64,000 bases of DNA from Streptomyces sp. HNM0575 (GCF_012726265.1 NZ_JAASAG010000006.1:62001-126000); one strand, 5' to 3'. Positions 26,045-34,951 are shown, numbered from the stretch's first letter. Program-made: numbers and translations. The notes: generated by a model from the letters alone, not told the origin.

Positions 26045-26578
26045 TCAGGAACCGCCCTTCGACAGCGAGTGGTAGCGCCCCCGGAAGTACGTGAGCGGCC
26101 CGCTGTCCGCGGCATGCGGCAGCCCCACGGCCAGCACCCGCCCGATGACGAGCGTGTGGTCGCCCGCCCGCACCCGCTGCTCGGTGCGGCACTCGACCGT
26201 GGCCAGCGCCCCGTCGACCAGCGGTGCCTCGGAGGCCTCGCCCCGCGTGTGGGGCAGCTCGCGGAAGAGGAGCCTGTCGCTCAGCCTGCCCTTCATCGCG
26301 AAGCGGCCCGCGGTCTGGCGCTGGCCCTCGGTGAGCAGGGAGGCGGCCCACAGCGGGCGGCGCTCCAGCAGTTCGTCCATGCGGGAGCCGTCGCGGACGC
26401 TGACCATGGCCAGCGGGGGTTCCAGTGAGACGGACATGAAGGCGGTGGCGGTCATGCCGACGTCCGCGCCCTCCGGGCCGTCGTCGGGGTCGTATGCCGT
26501 CACCAGCACCACGCCGGCCGCCAGTCTCGCCATGGCGGCCCGGAACTCGTCCTCGCTCACCCCATCAGCATGGGCCAT
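26045..26578 (-). CDS. Flavin reductase family protein
   Basis: 177-aa NAD(P)H:FMN reductase-like split-barrel protein, the type that feeds reduced flavin to monooxygenases. It shows FRAAMARLAAGVVLVTAYD, GMTATAFMSVSLEPPLAMVSV (flavin-binding strand), RPLWAASLLTEGQRQTAGRF and HTLVIGRVLAV, ending LTYFRGRYHSL with the conserved Gly-Arg-Tyr. The start is uncertain: ATG 26578 is chosen, GTG 26626 gives a 16-aa extension. No partner oxygenase nearby. Confidence 0.85.
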   Translation of the reverse strand: MAHADGVSEDEFRAAMARLAAGVVLVTAYDPDDGPEGADVGMTATAFMSVSLEPPLAMVSVRDGSRMDELLERRPLWAASLLTEGQRQTAGRFAMKGRLSDRLLFRELPHTRGEASEAPLVDGALATVECRTEQRVRAGDHTLVIGRVLAVGLPHAADSGPLTYFRGRYHSLSKGGS

Positions 26579-26999
26579 CGGGACATCCGGCGCCGGGCTC
26601 GTCTGCTGCTGCACTGCGTGTGACACGTCAAAAACGCTAACCGCTGGCGTGCGCCCCCCGCATCGGCCCCCGGGACCAGGACCTCCGGCCCACATGCCGC
26701 GCGAGGCCGCCCGCGCGGATTTGTGACCGGATCGTGCTTTTTGTGTGCACGAATGAAGGGTGAGCGGTGACCGGCCGATGGCCGGGGCGGAAACCGGCTG
26801 GTGGTCAAGTTCCGTCCTGGGTAGGGGACTTGGGGCGCACGCCGGCGGCAGACGAGGGGCGCGAAAAGGGGCGCATTCGACGTTCTACGCTCCGGTAAGG
26901 CCGTACTGTCTCATGACCGGTCATTCGGTCGAGAGCGTCGGCCGAGGTCCGGAGGGTGTGCCAGGCTGTACGGAGAGGAGTCAACGGGCTGCACACAGT

Positions 27000-27015
27000 T
27001 GTGACTTGAGTCACA
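27000..27015. promoter_or_regulatory. Crp-like palindrome upstream of cdgB
   Basis: TGTGACTTGAGTCACA is an inverted repeat with 7-bp arms and fits the Streptomyces Crp pattern GTG-N6-G-N-CAC exactly (GTG ACTTGA G T CAC). Lies 126 bp upstream of the cdgB start and 15 bp from the BldD-like box. Confidence 0.55.
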
Positions 27016-27029
27016 GCGGGCAATAATTG

Positions 27030-27044
27030 TTGACCCTGTGTACC
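27030..27044. promoter_or_regulatory. BldD-box-like site upstream of cdgB
   Basis: TTGACCCTGTGTACC matches the BldD consensus nTnACnC(A/T)GnGTnAn at all conserved positions but the last A. Known biology: BldD bound to c-di-GMP represses developmental genes, including diguanylate cyclase genes such as cdgB, so a site here implies feedback control. Confidence 0.6.
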
Positions 27045-27140
27045 TGGAGCACAGCTCGCTGTGATTCAGTGGCCGTGGCAGTCGGACAACGACGTCCCGC
27101 GAACACCTGGAGTTGACGAACGAGGCTCAGGGGGAGGGCG

Positions 27141-28805
27141 ATGGAAACCGAGTCGGAGCCCTACGTCCGCCTTGCCAGCCTGCGTCGACTGCACCTCGTA
27201 GTGGCCCAGTTGAGCACTGCCCGCAGCCTCGCCGACACCCTTCAGACCGTCGCCGACGGCGTGGTCGACGGGCTCGGCTTCGAGATCGCCGCCGTCAATC
27301 TCGTACGTCCCGAGGGCGACCTCGTCGTCGCCGCCGTCGCCGGCAGCCAGGGCGCCGAGGCGATGATGGCGGGCCGCGTCGGCTCGCGCCCTTCCTGGGA
27401 GCGCCGTCTGTCGATGGGCGAGGCGTGGGGGAACCTGCGCTTCATCCCCTACACGGAGGGCTGGGTCCTCGACGACGACGACGTACCGCAGTGGCACTCC
27501 GCCGGCCCCGCCCCGCAGACCAGCGACGACTGGCACCCGATGGACCGCCTCTTCGCGCCGCTGTACGCGTCGGACAACGAGCTGCTCGGCGTCCTGTCCG
27601 TGGACAAGCCGCGCAACGGCCGGCGCCCCGGCGCCTGGGGCCGCGAGGCGCTCCAGCTCTACTCCTCGCAGGCCGCCATCGCCCTGAGCAACGCTCGGCT
27701 GCGTTCCAACATGCAGCGCGCGCTCGTACGGCTGGAGCGGGAGCAGTCGGCGCTGCGCGCGAGCGAGGAGAGCTTCCGGCAGGCGTTCGAGTACGCGCCG
27801 AGCGGTATGGCCGTCGCGGAGATGGGCGGCGACCAGCACGGCCGGCTGATACGCATCAACGACGCCCTGTGCCGGCTGCTCGGCAGGCCCGCCTCCGCGA
27901 TGCGCCGGTACTCCTTCTCCGACATCGTCCATCCCGAGGACATCGGGACCCTGCTGCGTACGTCCGCCGAGGGCGGCCGTGCCGAGCTTCGCCTGGCCCG
28001 GCGCGACGGCTCCTATGTATGGGTGTCGCTGCGCAACTCCGTGGTGGCCGACACCGCCGACGGGCCGCGCTTCCTGCTGACCCACGTCGAGGACATCGAG
28101 GACCGCAAGCGGCACGAGCTGCAACTGGCCCACCGCGCGAGCCACGACTCCCTCACCGGCCTGCCCAACAGCGCCGAGCTGCGCGCCCGTCTCAACAGCA
28201 GGCTCTGCGCCCGCCCCACACCCGTGATCTCAGGCGTCATGCACACCGACCTCAACGGCGAGGGCGGCGCCGACCGGGACCCGGACGGCGCGGGATTCGG
28301 CCCCGGCCTCCAGTTCGAGGACGCCGGCTCGGGAGTCCTCGCCTCCACGGGCATGTATGACCCGCATCACACGCACGCGGTGCCGCCGACCGGCACCGTC
28401 CAGGGTGAGAAAGGTCTCGCCGTACTCTTCTGCGACCTCGACGGCTTCAAGTCGATCAACGACCGCTTCGGGCACAACTGCGGCGACGCCGTGCTCGTCG
28501 AGGTCGCCCGCCGCCTCTCGGCCGGCGTCCGCGACCACGACACCGTGGCCCGCATGGGCGGCGACGAATTCGTGGTGCTAACCGACGGGGTGGGTCCGGC
28601 GGAGGCACAGGACCTGGCGGTCCGGCTGCGCAACGCGATCATCCCGCCGATCCGTGTCGACGGCCGTGCGGTGCGGGTCGGCGCCAGCTTCGGCATCGGC
28701 TGGGCGGGCTGCGGCATGACTGCCGAGGAGGTCCTTCAGTCGGCCGACCAGCGGATGTACGTGGAGAAGCGCTCCCGTTCGAAGAGCCAGCGGAGGGCCG
28801 GCTAG
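27141..28805 (+). CDS. cdgB: Diguanylate cyclase CdgB (GAF-PAS-GGDEF)
   Basis: 554-aa cytoplasmic enzyme making c-di-GMP from two GTP. Domains: GAF about 20-185 (LADTLQTVADGVVDGLGFEI), a coiled linker, PAS/PAC about 200-325 (SFRQAFEYAPSGMAVAEM, SFSDIVHPED, LTHVEDIEDRK), then GGDEF from about 335. The GGDEF domain is split by a ~70-residue low-complexity insertion after DSLTGLPNSAELRARL. The active site GGDEF is intact at 473-477 and the inhibitory I-site RDHD (464-467) lies five residues before it, so product inhibition is expected. FDLDGFK-type metal site reads FCDLDGFKSIND. Domain order matches S. coelicolor CdgB, which controls development. Monocistronic; upstream Crp- and BldD-like sites. 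Confidence 0.93.
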   Translation: METESEPYVRLASLRRLHLVVAQLSTARSLADTLQTVADGVVDGLGFEIAAVNLVRPEGDLVVAAVAGSQGAEAMMAGRVGSRPSWERRLSMGEAWGNLRFIPYTEGWVLDDDDVPQWHSAGPAPQTSDDWHPMDRLFAPLYASDNELLGVLSVDKPRNGRRPGAWGREALQLYSSQAAIALSNARLRSNMQRALVRLEREQSALRASEESFRQAFEYAPSGMAVAEMGGDQHGRLIRINDALCRLLGRPASAMRRYSFSDIVHPEDIGTLLRTSAEGGRAELRLARRDGSYVWVSLRNSVVADTADGPRFLLTHVEDIEDRKRHELQLAHRASHDSLTGLPNSAELRARLNSRLCARPTPVISGVMHTDLNGEGGADRDPDGAGFGPGLQFEDAGSGVLASTGMYDPHHTHAVPPTGTVQGEKGLAVLFCDLDGFKSINDRFGHNCGDAVLVEVARRLSAGVRDHDTVARMGGDEFVVLTDGVGPAEAQDLAVRLRNAIIPPIRVDGRAVRVGASFGIGWAGCGMTAEEVLQSADQRMYVEKRSRSKSQRRAG

Positions 28806-28957
28806 CTCGGGGCTCGCGCGGACGACCGCGAATCGTGGCCGTGAAGTGCGCTTCGCCACCCCTGACGGTCATTGCGCGATCATTCAGCGTTGGCGTAGCC
28901 CTCACCCTTGGGAGGTAGGCTCGGCCGGATACGTGACGCAGTTGGGAGTGACAGGGG

Positions 28958-29926
28958 ATGACCGCCGAGAACGACGGCACCGGTACGACGCCGGAAGGCG
29001 ACGACCCGTTCGGCTACCTCTACCGCCAGGAGGGCGGCGACGGCGCTCCCGCACCCCAAGGCGGCGCCCCCAGGCGCTCGTTCAACCAGGTCCGCGCCGT
29101 CGGTGAGCGCCAGTACGGCGGCTACGGCGGTCAGTACGGCGGTCAGTACGGCGGCGGTCCCGGCACCCAGCAGACCGCGCCCTACGGCCAGCAGCAGCCC
29201 AACGCGCACTACGCGGCACCGGAGACGATGCCCGGCGGGCGCGCGGCCACCCAGCAGCACGCCGCCGTGAACGGCGGCGGGGGGCACGGCGGATACGGCG
29301 CCGGGCGCAGCCGCAACGGCCTGCTCATAGGTGCGCTGGCGGTCGTCGCGGCCGTCGTCGTGGGCATAGGCGCGGCGATCTACTTCAACTCCGGCGGCAA
29401 GGACGAGGCCCAGAACGCAGGTGCCGCCTCCGCCGGCGCCGACGACGGCGGCAAGGACCAGCAGCAGCCCGACGGCCAGGTGCGCAAGGGCAAGCAGATC
29501 GGCAAGAAGCAGGACGCCGCCTCCTTCCAGCTCGCGGGCGGCGCGGCAGCGGCCAGTGACGTACCGGGGGCGGTGGGCCGCGACGGCTCGTACGTCGGCT
29601 CCATGAACGCGACGGGCGCCTCCGCGACATGGACCGCGGACAACGTGCCGAAGCCGGGCGTCTACACCCTGTATGTGCGCTACGGCGTGCCCGGCAAGGA
29701 CGCGAACGGGACTCTCACGGTCAACGGGCGGGCACGGTCGCAGCCGCTCAACATGTCCAACTTCGCCCAGGCCGAGGAGGGCGACTGGGAGAAGGGCTGG
29801 ACCCGTACGTACGCCTACGTCGATCTGAAGAAGGGGACCAACACCTTCAAGATCTCCTGCGAGGACGGCAACAACTGCGACTTCAACCTCGACCAGGTCT
29901 GGCTGAAGGCGGGCAAGATCCGCTGA
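28958..29926 (+). CDS. Membrane-anchored protein with extracellular carbohydrate-binding module
   Basis: 322-aa single-pass protein. Residues 1-115 are disordered and rich in Gly, Gln and Tyr (repeats of YGGQYGGQYGG), cytoplasmic. A helix at about 120-142 (LLIGALAVVAAVVVGIGAAIYF) spans the membrane. After a Lys/Gln/Asp linker, residues 185-322 form a CBM6/CBM35-like beta-sandwich (SYVGSMNATGASATWTADNV, VYTLYVRYGVPG, FKISCEDGNNCDFNLDQVWL) with one disulfide. It may bind cell-wall or extracellular polysaccharide; no enzyme domain is attached. Follows cdgB as in other streptomycetes. RBS GGGAG/AGGGG precedes ATG. Confidence 0.85.
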   Translation: MTAENDGTGTTPEGDDPFGYLYRQEGGDGAPAPQGGAPRRSFNQVRAVGERQYGGYGGQYGGQYGGGPGTQQTAPYGQQQPNAHYAAPETMPGGRAATQQHAAVNGGGGHGGYGAGRSRNGLLIGALAVVAAVVVGIGAAIYFNSGGKDEAQNAGAASAGADDGGKDQQQPDGQVRKGKQIGKKQDAASFQLAGGAAAASDVPGAVGRDGSYVGSMNATGASATWTADNVPKPGVYTLYVRYGVPGKDANGTLTVNGRARSQPLNMSNFAQAEEGDWEKGWTRTYAYVDLKKGTNTFKISCEDGNNCDFNLDQVWLKAGKIR

Positions 29927-30023
29927 CCCGCGGGCCGGATCGGCCCGGCGGACCGGAGCGGTCGACCTGGCGGCCCGGCCGGGGCCCGGCGACGAGCGGC
30001 GCCCTCCGGGTGCGGGGGCTTCC

Positions 30024-30965
30024 CTACTCGGGCAGCGGTTCGCCGCTCTTCTCGACCGTCACCCGCGACAGCAGGTCCGCATGGACCTCCTCGTCGAACT
30101 CCCCTGCCGTGGGCGCCCGTACGGTCGCGGCCGACAGCGCCACCGCCCGCGCGAGCCTGTCCGGCCACGGCAGCCCCTCGACCAGCCCGGACAGCAGCCC
30201 CGCCACCGCGGAATCGCCCGCTCCGGTGGGGTTGCCCGTGAGGGAGCGCGGTGGGCCCGCCTGCCACGTGCCATCCGGGGTCACCAGCAGCATGCCCTCG
30301 GGCCCGAGCGACGCCGCGACGGAGTGCGCCCCGCGGCGCTGTGCCGCGCGCGCCGCACGCAGCGGCTCGGTGGTGCCGGTGATCCCGGCGAGCTCACCGG
30401 CGTTGGGCTTGACGAGGTCGGGGCGCGCGGCGAGGCCGCGGCGCAGCGGTTCGCCGCTGGTGTCGAGCACGACGGGCACGCCCGCCGCGTGCGCCTCCCG
30501 CGTCAGCTGTGCGTACGCCCCGACGGGCACGCCCGGCGGCAGGCTCCCGCACAGCGCCACCGCCTGCGCGCCGCGCTCGCGCAGCAGCCGTGCGTAGGCG
30601 TCCCGGAACGCGGACCACTCCTCCGGAGAGATGTGCGGGCCCGGCTCGTTGAACTGCGTGGACGCGCCGCCCGCCTCGTCGACGACGCCGACCGTGCGTC
30701 GCGTGCTGCCCCGCGTCGGTACGAGCTCGTCGGTGATGTCGCCCTCGTCCGCGAGCAGTTCGCGCAGCTCCCTGCCCGTCAGGCCGCCGGCGAAGCCCGT
30801 GACGACCGTGTCGTGGCCGAGGGCCGCGAGCACCCGCGCCACGTTGAGTCCCTTGCCGCCCGGCCGCTGCACCACCTCGCGCACCTGGTGCGAGCCGTGC
30901 ACGTCGAGACGGGGCACGCGGTAGGTCAGGTCGAGGGCGGTGTTGAGCGTGACCGTCAGGATCAC
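30024..30965 (-). CDS. PfkB-family sugar phosphate kinase (1-phosphofructokinase/tagatose-type)
   Basis: 313-aa cytoplasmic kinase of the 1-phosphofructokinase/LacC group in the PfkB family. It opens MILTVTLNTALDLTY (family has TLNPALD; here Thr-Ala), then RPGGKGLNVARVLAALG, VALCGSLPPGVP, LVKPNAGELAGI and the C-terminal ATP/anion-hole motif NPTGAGDSAVAG with catalytic Asp. GTG start with GGAG 9 nt upstream. Position after nagA and nagK suggests a role downstream of amino sugars, for example phosphorylating fructose- or tagatose-phosphates. The exact substrate cannot be told. Confidence 0.85.
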   Translation of the reverse strand: MILTVTLNTALDLTYRVPRLDVHGSHQVREVVQRPGGKGLNVARVLAALGHDTVVTGFAGGLTGRELRELLADEGDITDELVPTRGSTRRTVGVVDEAGGASTQFNEPGPHISPEEWSAFRDAYARLLRERGAQAVALCGSLPPGVPVGAYAQLTREAHAAGVPVVLDTSGEPLRRGLAARPDLVKPNAGELAGITGTTEPLRAARAAQRRGAHSVAASLGPEGMLLVTPDGTWQAGPPRSLTGNPTGAGDSAVAGLLSGLVEGLPWPDRLARAVALSAATVRAPTAGEFDEEVHADLLSRVTVEKSGEPLPE

Positions 30966-31112
30966 GGGGGACCACTCCAGGGGGACGGGGCGGGACGCGC
31001 GTAGACGCGTGGGGGGACAACCGCCCGAGGGATCATGCCATTTGATCTACGGGGTCGCGACCCCTACCGGCCGGTCGGCGCCCCGGTGACGGGCCATCGT
31101 ACGTACCCCGGG

Positions 31113-32375
31113 TCACCCCACGTCAGGGCGTACCGTCCACGCGCCGCGGCGCATCACGCCCGCCACCTCGAAGGCGGCGTCCAGTACCACCAGGTCGGCG
31201 TGCTTGCCGGCCTCCACCGAGCCCGTGCGGTCGTACACGCCCAGCAGCCGCGCCGGGTTGGCGGAGAGCGCGCGCACGGCGTCCTCCACCGGGATGCCGT
31301 CGAGCGTCACCGCCCGGCGGAACGCCACGTCCAGGGTGAGCGTTGAGCCGGCGATCGAGCCGCCCTCGGTCAGCCGTGCGACGCCGTCCCGTACCTCCAC
31401 TTCGAGCGGCCCCAGCGGGTAGCGCCCGTCGCCCATGCCCGCGGCGCCCATCGCGTCGGTGATCAGGGCGACACGGGCGGCGCCCGCCCGGTGGAAGGCC
31501 AACTCCAGTACAGCCGGGTGCAGATGGACTCCGTCGTTGATCAGCTCGACGGTGATCCGCTCGTCCTCCAGCAGCGCGGCCACGGGCCCGGGGGCGCGGT
31601 GGCCGAGGGCGGGCATGGCGTTGAAGAGGTGGGTGGCGACCGTCGCGCCGGCGTCGACGGCTTCCGCCGTCGCCTCGTACGTGGAGTCGGTGTGGCCGAC
31701 GGCGGCGATGACGCCGCTGTCCGCGAGCAGCCGCACCGAGTCGAGCCCGCCCGGGAGTTCGGGTGCGAGGGTCATCATCCTCGCCGTGCCGCGCGCGGCG
31801 TCGACGAGCTTGCGTACCTCGGTCGGGTCGGGGTGGCGCAGCAGCGCCGGGTCGTGTGCCCCGCAGCGTCCGGGCGAGATGAACGGGCCCTCGAAGTGGA
31901 CGCCGGCCAGATCGCCCTGCTCGGCCAACTCACTGAGCGCGCCCGCCTGTTGGGCCAGGTCGCCGAGTTCGCCCGTGACGGTCGAGGCGACCATGGTGGT
32001 CGTGCCGTGCCGTCTGTGCGTGGCGACGACCCGCAGCGCCTCCTCAGCCGTGCCCGCGGAGAACGAGGCGCCGCCGCCGCCGTGCACGTGCATGTCCACG
32101 AAGCCCGGCACGATCCAGTGGCCGCTCAAGTCGACGATCTGCGCGCCGCGTTCGTGCTCGCGGGCTTCCTCCCGTCCGTGCCCGGTGGGCCCGGCGTCCC
32201 CTGACTCCCCGGAGCGCCCGGCGCCCGCGATGACGCCGGTGATCAGCTCTCCCTCGACCCTCAGCGCGGCGTCCGCCACGCCGTCCGGCAGCACCACACG
32301 CGCGCCGGTCAGCACGGTGCGCCCGCGCGTCGGTCCGGCCGTACCGGTCGGGGCAGTCGGGCTCGTCGGGCTCAT
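31113..32375 (-). CDS. nagA: N-acetylglucosamine-6-phosphate deacetylase
   Basis: 420-aa amidohydrolase converting GlcNAc-6-P to glucosamine-6-P and acetate. Metal and active-site motifs: VPGFVDMHVHGGGG (His-x-His), GVHFEGPFISPGRCGAHD (metal Glu), AVGHTDSTYEATAEAVDAG (His), THLFNAMPALGHR (His), INDGVHLHP and ITDAMGAAGMGDG with the catalytic Asp, and ANPARLLGV near the end. A ~25-residue Gly/Arg/Glu insertion follows strand 2. ATG 32375 overlaps the nagK stop (ATGA), so the two are co-translated. Product GlcN-6-P is also the DasR effector, and dre sites lie upstream of the operon. Confidence 0.95.
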   Translation of the reverse strand: MSPTSPTAPTGTAGPTRGRTVLTGARVVLPDGVADAALRVEGELITGVIAGAGRSGESGDAGPTGHGREEAREHERGAQIVDLSGHWIVPGFVDMHVHGGGGASFSAGTAEEALRVVATHRRHGTTTMVASTVTGELGDLAQQAGALSELAEQGDLAGVHFEGPFISPGRCGAHDPALLRHPDPTEVRKLVDAARGTARMMTLAPELPGGLDSVRLLADSGVIAAVGHTDSTYEATAEAVDAGATVATHLFNAMPALGHRAPGPVAALLEDERITVELINDGVHLHPAVLELAFHRAGAARVALITDAMGAAGMGDGRYPLGPLEVEVRDGVARLTEGGSIAGSTLTLDVAFRRAVTLDGIPVEDAVRALSANPARLLGVYDRTGSVEAGKHADLVVLDAAFEVAGVMRRGAWTVRPDVG

Positions 32376-33331
32376 CGGCTCGCAACCTCCGCGGAGAGTA
32401 GGTCCCGGGCGAGAAGTCCCGCGCCCAGGCAGCCCGCGGCGTCCCCCAGCGCCGCCGGGACGATCGTGGGGAGCTGCTGGAAGGTGACGCGTGCGCGCAC
32501 TGCCTCCCGCAGCGGTACGAAGAGGATGTCGCCGGCCTCCGCCAGCCCGCCGCCGATGATCACCGTGCGCGGGTCGAGGAGCGTGACGGCCGTGACCAGC
32601 CCGGCCGCCAGCGCGTCCACGGAGTCGCGCCAGATGGTGATCGCCCGCTCGTCGCCGGCCTCGACCGCCCGCGCGGCATCGGCGGCCGTGGCCGAGGCGT
32701 CGCCGCTCGCCGCGGCCCACGCCCGGCCGACCGCGGCCGCCGACGCGAGTGCCTCCAGGCAGCCGTGCTGCCCGCACCCGCAACGGGGCCCGTCGGGCCG
32801 CACCACGATGTGGCCGATCTCGCCCGCGCCGCCGTGCGCACCCGGGTCGACCCGGCCGTCCGTGCCGGCGGCTCCCGCGATGCCCGTGCCCAGCGCAATG
32901 AAGAAGAACCTGTCGACGCCTTCGCCCGCGCCGATCCGCCCCTCCGCGAGGCCGCCGGTGCGTACGTCGTGCCCGAGCGCGACCGGGACACCGAGCCGTT
33001 CGGCCAGCAGCGCGCGCAGCGGTACGTCGCGCCAGCCGAGGTTGGCGGAGTAGACGGCGGTGCCGGCGGACTCGTCGAGGACTCCCGGGACGGCGACTCC
33101 GGCGGCCGACGGGCCCGCGCCGAAGCGCTCGGAGCCGTGCGCGTGCAGCTCGGCGGCGAAGTCGAGGATCCCGTCGACGACGGCTTCCGGGCCGTGCTCG
33201 CGCCGGGTCTCGCGGCGCGCCTCGTACAGCAGCTCGCCGTCTCCGCCGCCGCCGACGAGTGCGGCCTTGATGCCTGTGCCGCCGACGTCGAGGGCGATGA
33301 CGTACTGCTCTTTCCGGAAGGTCGTGGTCAC
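32372..33331 (-). CDS. nagK: N-acetylglucosamine kinase (ROK family)
   Basis: 319-aa ROK-family sugar kinase phosphorylating GlcNAc (by context) to GlcNAc-6-P. ATP phosphate loop ALDVGGTGIKAALVGG (14-29); sugar-binding/catalytic region GVAVPGVLDE, GHDVRTGGLAEGRIG with the catalytic Asp in GHDV, ALGTGIAGA, HGGAGEIGHIVV, and the zinc cluster CGCGQHGCLEALAS with His/Cys ligands of ROK kinases. First gene of nagKA, with a dre site 28 bp upstream of the ATG. Transported GlcNAc can also arrive as the 6-phosphate through a PTS; this kinase handles free GlcNAc, e.g. from cell-wall turnover. Confidence 0.93.
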   Translation of the reverse strand: MTTTFRKEQYVIALDVGGTGIKAALVGGGGDGELLYEARRETRREHGPEAVVDGILDFAAELHAHGSERFGAGPSAAGVAVPGVLDESAGTAVYSANLGWRDVPLRALLAERLGVPVALGHDVRTGGLAEGRIGAGEGVDRFFFIALGTGIAGAAGTDGRVDPGAHGGAGEIGHIVVRPDGPRCGCGQHGCLEALASAAAVGRAWAAASGDASATAADAARAVEAGDERAITIWRDSVDALAAGLVTAVTLLDPRTVIIGGGLAEAGDILFVPLREAVRARVTFQQLPTIVPAALGDAAGCLGAGLLARDLLSAEVASR

Positions 33332-33358
33332 GGGCCAAGTCTCCCGCGATAACCCATA

Positions 33359-33374
33359 ACAGGTCTAGTCCACT
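33359..33374. promoter_or_regulatory. DasR dre site upstream of nagKA
   Basis: ACAGGTCTAGTCCACT differs from the dre consensus A(C/G)TGGTCTAGACCA(C/G)T at two positions and keeps its palindromic core. It is 28 bp upstream of the nagK ATG, a position that would block transcription. DasR release by GlcN-6-P would then induce nagKA. Confidence 0.8.
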
Positions 33375-33529
33375 CTTGCGATCTCTTTGAGATTCCCGAG
33401 GCCGGGCGGACGCGGCCCGGCACGGAAGGCCCGCAAGTGTCCTGGTCTGGCATGGAGAACTGCCGCTTCCATGCTCGTCGTTGGAGGTACCGGAAGAAAC
33501 GGGAGGGGCCGTTGCAAACAGATTTCGCC

Positions 33530-33545
33530 CTTGGTGTAGACCTTC
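33530..33545. promoter_or_regulatory. Second dre-like site, upstream of the sugar-binding lipoprotein
   Basis: CTTGGTGTAGACCTTC contains TGGTGTAGACC, an 11-bp core differing from TGGTCTAGACC at one position, a variant seen in many dre sites. It lies about 120 bp upstream of the lipoprotein start at 33665. The outer bases fit poorly. Confidence 0.55.
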
Positions 33546-33664
33546 AACCGTCTCCCGTGGAGACTCCTGTCCTGTACACGTCCGGTCGGGCACCGGACGC
33601 GGGGGTGGTACGGAGCGCAGCACGGCACACGCACGTGCCGTGCGCAGGGTGGAGGGGTAGTGCT

Positions 33665-34951
33665 GTGGAACGTCGCAGGTTCCTCGGGCTGACAGCGGCG
33701 ACAGGAGCGGCGGCGGGCGGTGTGCTCACCGCCGGCTGCGGCGCCGACACGGGAACGCAGAGCGCGGCCCTCAAGGTCGTGGCGGCGGACTACGGCGCAC
33801 CCGGCCGCGGCGACGGCTCGCAGCGCTACTGGGACGACCTCGTGCGCCGCTTCCGCCGCCGGCACCCCGGACTCGACGTCGACGTCGAGGTGTTCAGCTG
33901 GAAGGACGTCGACCGGAAGGTCGCCGCGATGGTCGACGCGGGCAGACCGCCGGACATCGCGCAGATCGGCGCATACGCCGACTTCGCCGCGGCCGGCAAG
34001 CTCTACAGCGCGGGCGAGGTGCTCTCCATACCCGTGCAGGCCGACTTCCTGTCCGCGCTCGCGGAGGCCGGGGAGGTGCGCCGGGTGCAGTACGGGATGC
34101 CCTTCGTCGCCAGCACCCGGCTGCTCTTCTACAACAAGACCCTCTTCGAGAAGGCCGGGCTCGACCCGGACACCCCGCCCCGCACCTGGCACCAACTCGC
34201 CCGCGCAGCCGCCCGGTTGAACGCCGCGGGCGTCAAGATCCCGTACGGGCTGCCGCTCGGTCCCGAGGAGGCCCCCGCGGAGGCGCTGATGTGGATGCTC
34301 AGCGGCGGCGGCGCGTACACCGACAAGGTCGGCAACTACACCATCGACGCCGCCGCGAACATCAAGACCTTCGACTGGCTGCGCGAGAACCTCGTCGGGC
34401 CGAAGCTCACCAACCCCGACCCGGGCGGCACGGACCGCCGCGACCTCTTCGCCGCCTTCACCCGCGGCGACGTCGGCATGCTCAACGGCCATCCGACGCT
34501 GCTGAGGGAGACGCGGCGCCGCGGCCTGAAGTACGGCACGGCGGTGCCGCCGGGCGCGAACGGACCCTCGGGCGCCACGCTGGGCGTCGCGGACTGGGTG
34601 ATGGCGTTCAAGCAGAACGGCAGGCGCGAAGACGTGGGCCGTTTCCTGGACTTCGTCTTCAGCGAGGAGAACCACTACGAGTTCGCCGACCGCTACGACC
34701 TGCTCCCGGTGACGACCTCCGCGAACGACCGGATGCGCGAGCGGCCCGCGCACAAGCCGCTGCGCCGCTTCCAACAGGAGCTGCTGAGCGCCGAGTTCTA
34801 CCCGGTGGGCAAGGTCTCGTGGGCGAAGGTGAGCGGGGACATCAAGCGGAGCATCGGCAAGGCCGTCGGCCCGCACGGGGACCCGGCGAAGGTGCTGGGC
34901 GGCATCCAGCGGCGCGCGGAGGCGCAGGACACGGCGATCGGCGAGCGCTGA
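33665..34951 (+). CDS. Sugar ABC transporter substrate-binding lipoprotein, Tat-exported
   Basis: 428-aa extracellular solute-binding protein (family 1). GTG 33665 is preceded by GGAGGGG 7 nt upstream. N-terminus ERRRFLGLTAATG is a twin-arginine signal and LTAGC the lipobox, so it is exported folded and lipid-anchored. The body shows the two-domain binding-protein pattern: RYWDDLVRRFRRRHPGLDV, PPDIAQIGAYADFAAAGKLY, MPFVASTRLLFYNKTLFEKAGLDPDTPPRTW and the C-terminal FPV-type end. No permease or ATPase genes are next to it, so it uses a remote ABC system. Divergent from nagKA with a dre-like site upstream; substrate may be an amino sugar or oligosaccharide. Confidence 0.9.
   Translation: MERRRFLGLTAATGAAAGGVLTAGCGADTGTQSAALKVVAADYGAPGRGDGSQRYWDDLVRRFRRRHPGLDVDVEVFSWKDVDRKVAAMVDAGRPPDIAQIGAYADFAAAGKLYSAGEVLSIPVQADFLSALAEAGEVRRVQYGMPFVASTRLLFYNKTLFEKAGLDPDTPPRTWHQLARAAARLNAAGVKIPYGLPLGPEEAPAEALMWMLSGGGAYTDKVGNYTIDAAANIKTFDWLRENLVGPKLTNPDPGGTDRRDLFAAFTRGDVGMLNGHPTLLRETRRRGLKYGTAVPPGANGPSGATLGVADWVMAFKQNGRREDVGRFLDFVFSEENHYEFADRYDLLPVTTSANDRMRERPAHKPLRRFQQELLSAEFYPVGKVSWAKVSGDIKRSIGKAVGPHGDPAKVLGGIQRRAEAQDTAIGER

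Larger units (their letters stand above)
26579..27140. other. Regulatory region upstream of the diguanylate cyclase
   Basis: 562 bp without a gene between the divergent flavin reductase and cdgB. It holds the Crp-like and BldD-like sites (27000-27044), and a 10-bp palindrome TGACCGGTCA at 26914. GC falls around 27000-27060, as expected for a promoter. Confidence 0.55.

Noticed and set aside
26914-26923. Palindrome TGACCGGTCA as an operator
   Set aside because: 10 bp and GC-rich, expected by chance in this DNA; no gene start nearby.
28900-28957. BldD-type half site (TGACGCAG) before the carbohydrate-binding protein
   Set aside because: Only one half matches the consensus; the other half lacks the G-T.
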